This document shows, piece after piece, positions 10,541 to 21,655 of a stretch of 64,000 nt of DNA. Made by a program: the position numbers and the translations under genes. The notes under the pieces were generated by a model. It did no database searches. It was not told where the DNA came from and saw nothing but the letters and a program-made list of their open reading frames with translations. The stretch spans positions 14,521,142 through 14,585,141 of the forward strand of contig NC_063171.1 of assembly GCF_023159225.1 (NCBI RefSeq), read 5' to 3'. The DNA comes from Perognathus longimembris pacificus (lineage: Eukaryota > Chordata > Mammalia > Rodentia > Heteromyidae). Positions within the stretch are counted from its first letter, which is position 1, and every line of letters starts with the position of its first letter.

Positions 10541-11226
10541 AAAATTTGTCATAAATGACAACATGAAAGGAGCTGGTGTAATTAGGATAAATGAAATTAG
10601 TCAGGCATAAAAAATTAAATATTGAAAGTGGCTCTGTGGCTCGAAGTGGTAGAGCCCAGGAACAGAACCCAGGCCCTGCATTCAACCCCCATGACAGACC
10701 AAAAATAAAAGCAAATATCTACAATCTCACAGATATTTTTAATGATTTAATTTGACATTGGAATGGTACATGACAGAGAGACATGGGGCTGTAGACATTC
10801 ACATAGTGAGACCAAAGGAGAATACTCTTAGGAGAGGATCACTAAGGATCAGTATCTGTGTGAATTTGATCCTATAAATGGAAACAAGAGGATTTTTATT
10901 GCTTTTTTCTTTTTTAATTTAATTTTTTTTGTTGTGTTCTCCTTTGTCACTGTATTTGATTCTTGTATGTAAGTTTGCCTGTTTGGGGGAAGAGAGAGAG
11001 GAGTACAGAAAGGCTGAGACAAAGGGTGAACAAATACAGCGGTGATACTCACTATGCACTATGTTGAAAATGAACTATACAACTTGTTCAGGAGTAGAGA
11101 CAGGGGGAAACCTGGAATAAGTAGGGGAAGAGGTGACATTGTTCAAAAAGAAATTTATTCATAACCTGGCCAATATAACTGTAATCCCTGTGTGTATCAC
11201 CTTTACAATTACAATAAAAATTTTAA
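10541..11226 (+). mobile_element. L1 3' end interrupted by a Geo fragment
   Basis: 10541-10611 resembles the last ORF2 codons (ATGAAATTAGTCAGGCATAA). 10713-11226 is 3' UTR ending CACCTTTACAATTACAATAAA, followed by a short A-rich end. A partial Geo monomer (10622-10712) lies between them. Confidence 0.65.
10622..10712 (+). mobile_element. Geo monomer fragment
   Basis: GTGGCTCTGTGGCTCGAAGTGG, the AGGCCCTGCATTCAACCCCC block and an A-rich tail. No left monomer is visible. Confidence 0.7.
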
Positions 11227-12111
11227 GCTGTGAAATGAGATAATACATGAGCTATTTCTTCACAAATTGATGTTTATCAGCATTATCTGAGGTTGAGTTA
11301 CTTGAGCAAGCTTTCCCAACTTTGACAATAAAGAAAAAAGTTTAAATAATAAAAATATTTAATTCTAGGATGTCATGAAACTGAAACATACAAAAAGTTT
11401 GGAATATCATGTGACCTTCTTGCCCAGTTAGAGTCACCTAAGTGTATGTTAGATGTGTCCTCACAAATTACACCAGAAAAAAAACATGCATACATAACAA
11501 AAACACAACACACAATAACAAATACACCTGCACACAGCACCACACACATATACATCATAACGTGAGTTCAAAGTCCACATATGGATATTTAGGCTTCATA
11601 ACCAGATTGTTTTATTCTTTGTGTTTATCTGAAATATTTTCCAGATGAAGTGATCCGGATGAGGAACAAGGAATATTATTAATTCAAATTATATATATGG
11701 AATAACTAATTATCAGACATTGACAAAATGGATTAAAATTATACATTGTAAGGATAAACAAATTGATAACATTTACAATATTTCCTCTATTTGAGGAATT
11801 TATCAATTTTGCTATTTTATACATTCAAAACAACAGAAATTCTTGAGGCAAATAATTATAGATTTATAAATTCATATCTAGCAAATATATAATTAATACA
11901 ATTTAAATGTTGGATTGTTTCCATGGTTAAATATAATTTAAATGAAAAGTACTTTATTCCAGTTCCCCTGAGTTAAAAATGTAAATTTCAGGATTTATTT
12001 TCATAACTTTTTGATATTTAATATCTTTGTGAAAATAAGAAAATGTAATTTGTACCACAAAGAAAATTATTTAATCATCAAATATATTTTTATGCACAAG
12101 TAGTATATATT
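11227..12111. other. Unique AT-rich DNA, no gene seen
   Basis: No recognised repeat. The short frames at 11373-11648 arise from an ACAC-rich stretch. Confidence 0.5.
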
Positions 12112-12120
12112 CATGAAATA

Positions 12121-12326
12121 CTTTTTTTTTTTTTTACCAGTTCTGGGCTTTGGCCTCAGAGCCTGAGCACTGTCCCTGGCTTCTTTTTGCTCAAGGCTAG
12201 CACTCTGTCACTTGAGCCACAGTGCCACTTCTGGCCATTTTCTGTATATGTGGTGCTGGGGAATTGAACCTAGGACCTCCTGTATGCGAGGCGAGGACTC
12301 TTGCCACTAGGCCATATCCCCAGCCC
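12121..12326 (-). mobile_element. IDL-Geo SINE, intact dimer
   Basis: Poly-T start, reversed Geo (CACTTGAGCCACAGTGCCACT) and reversed IDL ending GGCCATATCCCCAGCCC. The target-site duplication CATGAAATA (9 bp) lies at 12112-12120 and 12327-12335. Confidence 0.93.
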
Positions 12327-12576
12327 CATGAAATAGTTTTCACTTGGATAGAAATAGTCATAAATATAGGCTCACATTAAATACACACCTGTAGTTTATT
12401 TTATTCCAGCTCTGCTTTTCTCTCTTTACTTTTAAATATACTAAAATAATTAGTAGCATGTAATAGGCTAGGGACATGCAGTAATACTTATCCTAAATCA
12501 CATATATTTTATTTTTCAGATTAGTAAAATTTTTGTATTGCTTCAATACAAGACATTCTGACTGGAAACATTCTTA

Positions 12577-12577
<1 letters not shown>

Positions 12578-12619
<42 letters not shown>
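12578..12619. repeat. (CA)n microsatellite
   Basis: Uninterrupted CA run of about 21 units. Confidence 0.98.
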
Positions 12620-12623
<4 letters not shown>

Positions 12624-12799
12624 CAAACAAAAAAAAAACACCCTAATTATTTGGAGAAAATTAAGAGTTTAAAACTTATAGTGATTTAGAAAAGTTGCAG
12701 AAGAGTTGACTTATGTTAAAGAGGTAGAAATTAAGTTTACAAATAAATATCATGTCATATTTACAATGTATTTCTTTCTTTGTAATTATGCTATTGTTG

Positions 12800-13015
12800 T
12801 TTTTGGTATCAAGCTTGTACCAAAGTTTTCTTTCTCATTTGGCTGCCTTGCTTATGGCTAGTACTCTACAACTTGAACCATTCTGGCGTATGGCTGTTTA
12901 ATTAAAGACGGTGCCTTGCATACATTTGACTGAAGTTGGCTTTGAATTTTCGTGCTCTGAATGTCAAACTTCTGTTTATATAGGACTATAGGACTGAGAC
13001 ATAAGCACCACATTT
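12800..13015 (-). mobile_element. Decayed 7SL-like/Geo SINE
   Basis: Reversed Geo features (TGGCTAGTACTCTACAACTTGA), the GTTTAATTAAAGACGG linker and a decayed 7SL-like end. Confidence 0.6.
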
Positions 13016-13079
13016 TATTTCATTTATTTACAAAGAAATTATATTTTTAAACTGTTCTCCAAATTTATTACTAAATAAT

Positions 13080-13185
13080 ATAATCATCTTTGTTGTTGCT
13101 GGCCTCAGACTTCATGTCTGTATGCCTTGGCCTGTCACTTGCTGGGATTATAAACATGTACCATATTGACTGGCTTTGTTTAGCC
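13080..13185 (-). mobile_element. Decayed 7SL-like fragment
   Basis: CACTTGCTGGGATTATAAACATG resembles the reversed left end of a 7SL-derived SINE. No Geo half is visible. Confidence 0.45.
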
Positions 13186-13296
13186 TTTTAATTTCAGTTT
13201 AAAGAGTATCTTGTAAGAGTCAGAGTACTTGATTCCATTTTTCTGATACTTCCTATAGCATAGTTTATATTTGGCTTATCACTTGTAAAGGAAAAG

Positions 13297-13313
13297 CTGA
13301 AGCCATTTTTCTT
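13297..13313. repeat. Left target-site duplication of the large L1
   Basis: CTGAAGCCATTTTTCTT, matching CTGAAGTCATTTTTCTT at 18284-18300 at 16 of 17 bases. Confidence 0.85.
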
Positions 13314-13831
13314 TTTTTTTTTTTTCAAATTTTTATTATAAAACTGATGTACACAGAGATTACAGTTTCATACATTAGGCACTGGATACATTTCTTGTAC
13401 TGTTTGTTACCTTGTCCCTCATACCCCCCTCCCTCCTCCCCCTTACCCTTTCCCCCCCTGAGGTGTTCAGTTCATTTACACCAAACAGTTTTGCAAATAT
13501 TGCTTATATAGTTTTTTTCTTTTTTGCCCTGTGTCTCTCAATTTTGGTATTCCCTTTCAATTTCCTTGTTCCAATACCAGTATACATGGTTTCCAATATA
13601 CTCAGATAAGATTACACAGATAGTGTAGGTACAACCACAGGAAGGTGATACAAGAACATTATCGATAATAGAAGCTACAGATACACATGGGACATTGAAA
13701 GTAGTTACAACTGTGATATAACAATTGTCTCCATAACATGGAGTTCATTTCACTTAGCATCATCTTAGGTGTTCATAAGGGTATAGATATTGGGCCTTGT
13801 GATGCTCTGCTATGACTTGCCTGAACCTGTA
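13314..13831 (-). other. L1 3' UTR and poly-A tail
   Basis: Runs from the ORF2 stop to the tail. It contains the G-rich polypurine tract (seen as C-rich 13425-13465 on the plus strand) and an AATAAA-like signal just before the tail (reversed near 13325-13340). Confidence 0.8.
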
Positions 13832-15113
13832 CTAATTATTCCCAATAAGGGAGACCATAGAGTCCATGTTTCTTTGGGTCTGGCTCACTTCACTTAGTAT
13901 AATTTTTTCCAAGTCCTTCCATTTCCTTACAAATGGGACAATGTCATTCTTTCTGACAGAGGCATAAAATTCCATTGTGTATATGTACCACATTTTCCTG
14001 ATCCATTTGTCTACTAAGGTGCATCAGGGTTGGTTCCAGATTCTCGCTATGACAAATTGTGCTGCGATGAACATTGTTGTGCTGGTGGCATTACTGTGAT
14101 TTTGTTTGTGGGCTTTTGGATAGATACCCAACAGTGGGGCTGCTGGGTCATAGGGGAGTTCTATATTTAGCCTTCTGAGGAATCTCCATACTGCTTGCCA
14201 GAGTGGCTAAACCAGTTTACATTCCCACCAACAATGAAGTAGGGTTCCCTTTTGGCCACATCCCTTCCAATAATTGTTATTGTTAGTTTTCTTGACATAT
14301 TTGAATTACTGTTCTGATTTCTTCAATGACCCACTGATGGTTCAGCAGTGTGTTGTTTAGTCTCCATGAATTGTAGGATTTTCTGTGGTGGCTGTTTGAG
14401 TTGAGCTCTAATTTTATTCCATTGTGGTCTGAGAGAATGCAGGGAATGGTTTTGATACTTCTGAATTTGTACAGATTTTCTTTGTGCCCTAAGACATGAT
14501 CTATTTTGGAGTATGTTCCATGTGCTGCAGAGAAGAATGTGTAATCGTTTGTTGCTGGGTGGAATATTCTGTAGATGTTGGTTAAGTCTAGTAGGTCTAT
14601 GCAATTATTAAGATCTGTGGTTTCTTTGTTCAGTTTTTGGTGTGTTTATCTGTCCAGAGTTGATAGTGGAGTGTTAAAATCCCCAACTATCAATGTGTTT
14701 GGGTCTATGTGTGTTTTTAGAGTTAGTAGTGTTTGTTGGATGAAGTTGGGTGCTCCTGCATTTGGGGTGTAGATATTTAGAATGGTTATATCTTCCCATA
14801 GGAGAGATCCCTTTACCAGTATGTAGTAACCTTCTTTATCTCTTCTTACCTTTTCTATTTTGAAGTCAATTTTGTCTGATACTAGGATTGCAACAACAGC
14901 CTGCTTATGGGGGCCATGTGCATGATAGGTTTGATTCCAGCCTTTCACTTTTAGAAAATGTTTATTTTTGCTGGATAGATGTGTCTCTTGGAGGCAGCAG
15001 AAAGATGGATCTTGATTTTTAATCGAACATATGAGCCTATGTCATTTGATTGGATAATTAAGTCCATTAATGTTGAGAGTTAGGATTGAGAGATTATCGT
15101 TTGTTCCTTTCAT
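13832..15113 (-). pseudogene. L1 ORF2 remnant: endonuclease plus C-terminal end, no reverse transcriptase
   Basis: The start codon is taken at 15113-15111, shortly after the ORF1 stop. In one frame, interrupted by two stops (15042-15044 and 14646-14648), the product carries apurinic-like endonuclease motifs in order: LNINGLN near residue 14, QETH, GDFNT, KIDHV and SDHNGIK. These contain the Asn, Glu, Asp/Asn, Asp and Asp/His residues expected at the L1 endonuclease active site. In L1 this domain nicks target DNA to prime reverse transcription. After about residue 265 the sequence jumps (14290-14310) to the last 155 or so codons of ORF2, whose frame is broken, ending at the stop 13834-13832. 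The reverse transcriptase and most of the cysteine-rich region are absent. Confidence 0.88.
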
Positions 15114-15165
15114 TATCACTATCTTGTTTAAAGCTGTGTCTTCCCATTTCTTGATCTGATGTTTA

Positions 15166-16263
15166 CTATTTAGGGTTCATTTCTCTGTCTGTATTGGGAT
15201 CTTGATTATTTTCCCTGTATAGTACATCTTTGAAGATTTTCTGTAAAGCTGGTTTGGTGGAGATATATTGTTTCAGTTTTTCCTTACTGTGGAAGACTTT
15301 TATTTGACCTTCGGCTATGAATAAGAGTTTGTCTGGGTACAGAATTCTTGGTTGGTAGTTATTTTTATTTAGTGTTTGGTATACTTCATTCCAAGCTCTC
15401 CTTGCTTTCATGGTCTCTGCTGAGAAGTCTGGGGGTAATAATGATTGTTTTTCCTTTATATGTGATTGTTTTCTTCTCCCTAACAGCTTTAAGGATTCTT
15501 TCCTTGTACTCTACTGAACCTGTTTTGATCACAATGTGTCGGTGGGATGTCCTATTCTGGTCTGGTTGGTTTGGGGTTCTAAATGCTTCTTGTATCTGTA
15601 TAGGCCTTTCCTTCTGTATATTTGGGAAGTTCTCAGCTAATATTTTGTTAAATCGTTTGCCTATCCCATTAACCTCTTTGTCTAAGTTTTCCTCAATACC
15701 TATTATCCATAAATCGGGCTTCCTGATCGTGTCTTCAATCTCCTGTAGTGATCTGTTTTGTTGATTGGACTGGATTTGTATTGATATTTGATCTTTCTCC
15801 ATAGAATCTAAGGAATCTTCAGCTCCTGAAATTCAATCCTCTGCTTCAGTTAGTAGGGACTGTAGGCTAGCTACTTGATTTTGAATCTCTTTTCCTTCTG
15901 ACTGGTCTTTCCTGATGATTTCCATGTCATTTCTTAGGTCTTGTATGGACTTCTTTACTTCATTAACTTCATTACTTTGGCTTGAGTGTTGTCTCTCAAA
16001 TCTTTAAGCTGGTTAGCTATCTTTTCATTTGACTCTTGAAGTTCATTAATCTTTCTATTTGTGGATGCCATGAAATTCTCCATTAATTTTTGCTTTGCCT
16101 CCTCACACTCTAGAATAATTGACTGAATAGATTAAAACTTTTCATTTATCATGTTTATCAGTAGATTTTGTAGAGCATTTTGTGGGTTCTCTTCTATGTC
16201 TTTGATTGACTGCCCTGCTTACTGCTTGTTTTGAGTGGGGGATAAGACTTCATTGTTTGCCAT
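15166..16263 (-). pseudogene. L1 ORF1 (RNA-binding chaperone) pseudogene
   Basis: ORF1p normally forms trimers through a coiled coil and coats L1 RNA. The start codon at 16263-16261 opens MANNEVLSPTQNKQ and is followed at once by a stop (16219-16221). A second in-frame stop is at 15833-15835. From 15802 to 15386 the frame shows the RRM-like region (KPDLWIIGIEE, QEAFRTP, RHIVIKTGSVEYKERIL). A one-base shift at a C run near 15430 then moves the C-terminal domain (RRAWNEVYQTL, QPRILYPDKLLF) into the frame that ends at 15166. The inferred original length, about 365 residues, is normal for rodent ORF1p. It lies immediately upstream of ORF2, as in other L1s. Confidence 0.9.
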
Positions 16264-18283
16264 GTTTGTTGTGTTCCTTCTGCCCATTTGGATTGGGAAT
16301 GCCAGTCTACCAGCACCTGTGAGCACCGTTTAAGACCCAAAGCAGCCCTTACCAAGCACTGTTGTGTAAATCTTACAAGTTCACAATTATATACAGATAC
16401 CCTGTATACCTGTTTATAAAATTAGATTTGGTGTTTCTAAAGAATACAATTCAAGATAACAACCGATCATGTGCCCTGTATTCAGTAGTTACGTATTAAC
16501 TGTTACAACCCTATATGCAATACTTGTTTTTATATTGCGTTCTTTTAGGACTGGCTTTCTCTATGAACCCCTTTGATTCACTCTGATTAAGCAGGGATAC
16601 CCTCTATCCAATAACCAGGAGCCAATGAAAACTGGAGGTCCAGGCAGTAAGTCAGGAGGGTAAGTTGGAGGTAGTAAAGAGAATAGAGTAAAATGTATTG
16701 GGGAGGGGGGTGGTGATTTTGGTTAAGTTTCAGTGACGTGGAAATGTGGAGAAGAGTAGAATCAGTAAAAAAACAAGGTTAAAATGATAGACAATGGAGA
16801 GTTAGCAGAAAAGAGTGGAGGTGTTATTCATAGGAAAGTAATTTTTAAAGAAAGAGAACGCAAAGAGAGAAATAAAGTAAAAATAGTGGAGGACAGATGC
16901 ACAAAACAGAGAAAAATTATTTTAAAAAGAAAAAATAAATATAAAGGAAAAAAAAACAGAGAAGGAACTGCCCAAACAGAAAGAAAAAAACTTGATAAAA
17001 CAACAGGTAAAAATGGAAAACAAAACAAAACAATAAAAATCCAATGATGTTTCAGAAGTGGAAAAAAAAAATTTTTAATGTTTAAAAAATGATTGAAAAG
17101 AAGAAAAAAAAAATGGAGTCCTCCTTGTTGGGAGGTTTTTCCCCAATCTCTGGTTTCCTTGCGATGGTCTGCAGTCTATTTTCCTGATTTGCTGGGTTTG
17201 ACTTGATTTCACCTTGCAGGTGGTGGTTTTGTTCTGACCCTTTCCCCCTGTTGGTGCAATCCTGGGTCTCTGTGGTTCTCACAGCTTGCAGGTAGGCCTT
17301 GGGCATCCTCTTTAGATGGGGACTTGAGCAGTCTCAGGAACCGTGGCTCCTCTGTCTGCTGCAGGGCCTCTGCCTTTGATGCCTGGCTTTGAATAGGCTG
17401 TGGACTCAGTAGGGCAGAGAGCCTCTGGCCCGTTTGACCCAGCTGAGAGTTGCTTGCATGGGGGATGCTCCTCCCTGCTGGGTGGGGCGGCCTCCTTGGA
17501 GGAGTTGGCTATGGAATGCAGCTCCCTTTCGGGCTGAGAATTGTGCTTCCTCTGTGACGGGACCGTTTAACTGTCTCAGGAACTTTTTTTTCGCCCGTCT
17601 GGTGTTTCCGTGCCGCCAGGAGCTGCTCGCCGCTTTCGCTTTAAATTTAGAAATTCTGGTGGGCAGGGCGGAGCAACTCTGGCTAAGCCAAGGCCCAGGA
17701 CTAGCCTCCTGCCTCAGCAGGGGGTGTTCTCCTGGGCGGAGCTGGCTCTCACTGTTAGGTCCCTCTTGCCCTTTTCAAAGATGGCTACTTTGACCTTGCT
17801 TTCCCCAGGCCCGATTTAGTTCCAATCTGGTCTGACCCTATGCCAGTAGCAAAGATAGCGCTTTGCTCTGGTGGTGGGGAAAGTGCTGCCTTCCAGAAGC
17901 TGCTCTGTGGGCATGAGTGAGAATATCTTTTGTGGGGTACTCACACTTTCTCTGCTATTTCAGGTTGTCCGTGCTCAGCCACCACCTGGAGGATTTCTCG
18001 CTGGTCTCAGCTGTGTGCTTTAGCCGCACGTTGTGCGGGTTGCTGTGCCGGGCGCTGTGCCAGTGCTGGCACTGGTGTGGCGGTGGGTCGCCGCCCAGAG
18101 CTCAAATCTGTGTTTTCAGATGAGCAAAGTCGATTTTTCCTTCCTGGCCAGAATCCCTGTACTGTTAGAACTTACTCTGGCTGTCTTTCTAGGAGTAAAA
18201 GTTTCTATGGGGTGAGAAAACTGTGATGTTGGAGGGAGCTCAGCTAGTGCTCTGCAGCTCCTCTGCTGTCTTCCCGGAAGTTC
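16264..18283 (-). promoter_or_regulatory. L1 5' UTR / promoter region
   Basis: About 2.0 kb upstream of ORF1. The outer part (17100-18283) is clearly GC-richer than the surrounding DNA. The part nearest ORF1 contains an A-rich stretch (about 16780-17110 on the plus strand). No tandem monomers like those of mouse L1 are obvious. Internal promoter activity is inferred from L1 biology, not shown here. Several plus-strand frames of 60-119 codons cross it. Confidence 0.75.
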
Positions 18284-18300
18284 CTGAAGTCATTTTTCTT
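18284..18300. repeat. Right target-site duplication of the large L1
   Basis: CTGAAGTCATTTTTCTT, pairing with 13297-13313. Confidence 0.85.
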
Positions 18301-18690
18301 GAAACACAAAAATCTATCATGTGAAACTAATGACAAAACAATTATAGAAAAATAATACAGATATTTTCATATAGCTATGTGTAAGTTGAGTTAACTGCAA
18401 AACATTCTTTGGGTATGTTTTACAAGAATATAATAGAACTGAAAGTTCAATAAAATTTTTATTGGCTGGGTAAAAAGTCATTGGTTTTATTTGTTGTCAC
18501 CTATGTAGTTCACATATATGTTGACTTTTGATGTTTGATGGAGATTTAGGTAAACAATATTCATTCATGATAGAGTGACCAATCATTTTTAAATATTGAT
18601 TATGAATATGTTATTTTCCAGTTCTATTTGTTATTTTTAGTCTACCATACAATTGTGGTGAGCAATATTCACTGGAATATTTTAATAGGT
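18301..18690. other. Unique AT-rich DNA, no gene seen
   Basis: Nothing recognised. Confidence 0.5.
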
Positions 18691-19036
18691 GCATGCAAGT
18701 GTGCTATTACACATTCCTGCTTCTATCTCTTACTCTTTTCTCCCCTCCCTCTTACCCCCTCTCTCAAACAGCATTTGGTGTGTTTCATCAAGATATTTTC
18801 ATATACTTATTTACATGCACATTATTTGTATTATCCTATAATCTTCCTTCATAGTACTTCCTCCACCCATCTCCCTTCCATTGATTCCTTCCTAGGTAAT
18901 CCCAATTTACACTCATGTTCCATTACTATTGTCACCATCATTTCCACTTTAGGTATATACTTCAAAATGAGCCAGAATATGTGATATTTGGCTTTATCAT
19001 CTTGATTATCTCACTCAACATAACAATATTTGGCTG

Positions 19037-19076
<40 letters not shown>

Positions 19077-19440
19077 AAGTGTGTGTGTTTGTGTGTGTTA
19101 TTTGTTGATTGGCTGTTGGACACCTCAGCTCATTTCACAGTTGACTACAGTAAAGTGAATTACAACAAAAAAAGGACATGTAGATACATATTTTGCATAT
19201 AAATGTATTCTTTTCAGATATATACCCAGGCATGTATATGCCCAGGGTCACAAGATAGATTTATTTTTATTCTTTTTTGTGGTCCTCATATTGATTTCCA
19301 TAGTGATTGAACTAACTTACATTCCAAGCAGCAGTATATAAGGGTCTCTTTTCCCCCCACATCTTCACCAGCATTTGCCATTTTTATTACCATGATTGTC
19401 ACTATTGCAGGGACAAGATGAAATCTCAGTGAATTTTCTT
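18690..19440 (-). mobile_element. Old L1 3' UTR and ORF2 end
   Basis: 18690-18960 is C/T-rich reversed 3' UTR. 19000-19440 is the reversed end of ORF2, with ATATACCCAGGCATG, ATTTCCATAGTG and ACATCTTCACCAGCATTTGCC. It is diverged, with no open ORF2 frame. A (CT)n tract lies inside it. Confidence 0.7.
19039..19072. repeat. (TC)n microsatellite
   Basis: CT dinucleotide run of about 16 units within old L1. Confidence 0.97.
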
Positions 19441-19769
19441 TTGAAGACAACAAAAAGGTCATTCTCAGCATACAGTGTTGTGCTTCAATATCTTGGATGA
19501 TGTTTATCTTATCTAAGTAAATTCTTACTTCCTTCATTTTTTGGAAGTGTTTTTCATGGAAACAAATTGTTTCATCTGTTCTGTCATTTAAGCAACTCTA
19601 AGACTACAATTGCAACAGATGTTTGTAACTTGTAGATGTGCAGATATGCTTGTATTCTTTAATTTACATTAAAAAGTAAGAGAGTAGAATGCACATATTG
19701 TGTCAAGTGTTTAGGTAAACAAAAATCTACAAAAAAAATTAATTTATGGTTTTAATGTTTTGTTTTTCT
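19441..19769. other. Unassigned AT-rich DNA
   Basis: May continue the old L1, but nothing diagnostic is visible. Confidence 0.4.
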
Positions 19770-19995
19770 GTCTTTGGTGGCATTTCTGAGGTTTGAAATC
19801 AGGGCCTGGGTCTTATCCCTGAGCATTTTTGCTTAAGGATGGTGCTGTACCTTAAGCCACAGCTCTACTTCTGGCTTTTTGGGAAGATTGATAGAGATGC
19901 GTCTCATGGATTTTCATGTGTGGGCTGAGTTAGAACCAGTTATACTAAAATATCAGCCTCCTGAGTAGCTTGAGCCATCAGTACTTGGTGAGAAT
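19770..19995 (-). mobile_element. 7SL-like/Geo SINE, diverged
   Basis: Reversed Geo (TTAAGCCACAGCTCTACTTCTGG), linker and 7SL-like end (ATCAGCCTCCTGAGTAGC). Confidence 0.7.
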
Positions 19996-20439
19996 ATGCA
20001 CCTCATGTGAGGAGCAAGAAACTGTTTAAGAGAATGAGGAATTTTCACATTGTTTTTGCCTTATTAAAAGCATACAAACATAAATGTATTGCTATGATAT
20101 ACATATAATATACTTCAAGCATTTAAATTTTCAAGTTTTTCTAAAACTTGAATAATGTGAAACAACAGCTAAAATGACTCAGAGAATTTGTTTAGTTCAA
20201 ACTTTGTCCTGTATATATTACAAAAGTATCAGCCCTAATAAAGCATGAATTAATTTTCTCTCTATGTAAAGCTGCTTTCTTTGGATTGTTTTAGCTTATG
20301 TAAACATAGGAAAAAATAGATTTTCTAGCTAGATTGTTTCACTTGTTATAAACACTTCAAGTTTTATTAATAATACAAAATATAAAAACATTCTTTTTTT
20401 AGCTTTTGCTAATTTTTTATATTACATATGGTATATTCA
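19996..20439. other. Unique AT-rich DNA, no gene seen
   Basis: Nothing recognised. Confidence 0.5.
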
Positions 20440-20700
20440 ATCATATATCGTTGGAAGGGCTGGGGAGAGTATAGAACTAGAGTGGAAAAGGATCAAAAAG
20501 TTCAGCAGTGGAGCTCACTGGACACTGATGAAACTGAACTATATAACTTGTGGGTGGAGACAGGAGGGAGGGACTGGGAGAGAGCGAGGGAACAGAAGAC
20601 ACTGTATGAAAGGAAATGTACTCATTACCTCACTCATGTAATTGTAATCGCTCTGTATATCACAACTACAGTGACAATTAAGTACATTAAAATATATCTG
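20440..20700 (+). mobile_element. L1 3' UTR fragment, sense
   Basis: The sequence through GATGAAACTGAACTATATAAC, the purine-rich GGAGGGAGGGACTGGGAGAG tract and the final ATGTAATTGTAATCGCTCTG block matches the other L1 3' ends here. It is 5'-truncated. Confidence 0.7.
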
Positions 20701-20864
20701 AGCTTGCATAATTATTTTAGTATTATTTCAGTTCATAAATATATTTTAGTTCTCCATTAATTATTTTATATTCTTTTCACATTTTCTGGAATTTAGCATT
20801 CCAAAACTAGTTTGGAATTAGCTTAAGAAAGACAGTAGCTCTCTCTTTTAAAAATTGTTGTTTT

Positions 20865-21060
20865 GGGCTGGGAATATCGCCTAGCGATAGAGTACTTGCC
20901 TCTCATACATGAAGCCTTGAGTTTGATACCTCAGCACCACATATATAGAAAAAGCCAGAAGTGGCTCTATGGCTCAAGTAGTAGAGTGCTAGCCTTGAGC
21001 AAAAAGAAGCCAGGGACAGTGATCAGGCCCTGAGTTCAAGCCCCAGGACTGTCAAAAAAA
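20865..21060 (+). mobile_element. IDL-Geo SINE
   Basis: Starts GGGCTGGGAATATCGCC. The left and right monomers are visibly alike around their A-box regions (20875-20900 and 20969-20995) and B-box regions (20923-20940 and 21025-21045). Flanks resemble each other (AAAATTG) but give no clean duplication. Confidence 0.88.
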
Positions 21061-21485
21061 ATTGGTTTATGGTTCTTTCTTTTTATCTTATAGAGAGTAT
21101 TTTTTAATTCATTCTTTAGATCGGTGTACTTGTATGATTTCAATGTCCTTGCTCACTGTTATTTTGTTTGTGATTTTAGTTCATCTCGTTCAGTTGAAAC
21201 TTTGTTAGAAATATTTCACACATAATTGTTCACAATATTCCTTTATGATCATATATACGCCCAAATATATAATTTATCCTCAGATTTTATTTGAGTATTT
21301 TTTAGTGAAACTAATTTGACACATTTATTTATTATTTTCTGAAACAAATTTATTTTGTTAATTTTTTATTCTCTAATTTGTTGCAGGTCTCATTTTTATT
21401 ATCCTTTTTCATCTGTTAGATATGAGTTTCTCTTGTTTATAATGTAGATGTTTTAGAGCATTCCGTGAGGAATAGTGGGGGGGGG
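21061..21485. other. AT-rich DNA, no gene seen
   Basis: Ends in a short G-run/GTGTGG-rich stretch (about 21476-21510). Confidence 0.5.
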
Positions 21486-21489
21486 CTGT

Positions 21490-21655
21490 GGGTGTGGGTG
21501 TGGCTGTGGTGTGTCCTGGGACTTGAACTCAGAGCCCCAGCCAGGTCTTACTCTGACCTTTTTTTCTCAAGGCTAGTGCTCTACCACTTGAACCACAGCC
21601 TCACTTTCATTTTTATTTTATGTTTTCTGTGGTGAGACATAAGACTAACATTGGC
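21490..21655 (-). mobile_element. Geo-containing SINE fragment
   Basis: Reversed Geo (TCCTGGGACTTGAACTCAGAG, CTAGTGCTCTACCACTTGAAC). The partner half is too decayed to name. Confidence 0.65.

Larger units (their letters stand above)
13314..18283 (-). mobile_element. L1 with 5' UTR and internal ORF2 deletion
   Basis: A single minus-strand LINE-1 insertion of about 4.97 kb. Read 5' to 3' it has a 5' UTR starting GAACTTCCGGGAAGACAGC (18283-16264), a broken ORF1 (16263-15166), the ORF2 endonuclease domain (15113 to about 14300), a junction straight to the last part of ORF2 (about 14300-13832), the 3' UTR and a poly-A tail (poly-T at 13314). The central ORF2 region with reverse transcriptase is missing. 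A 17-bp target-site duplication with one mismatch flanks it, showing that the outer ends are true insertion ends and that the loss is internal. Early stops in both ORFs make it a dead copy. Confidence 0.92.

Noticed and set aside
14323..14604. 93-codon minus-strand frame
   Set aside because: It is out of frame with the L1 ORF2 endonuclease, which reads through the same bases in another frame.
15348..15764. 138-codon plus-strand frame
   Set aside because: Antisense shadow of the L1 ORF1 remnant.
17610..18226. CpG-island promoter of a host gene
   Set aside because: The GC-rich stretch lies wholly inside the L1 5' UTR, bounded by the target duplication at 18284.
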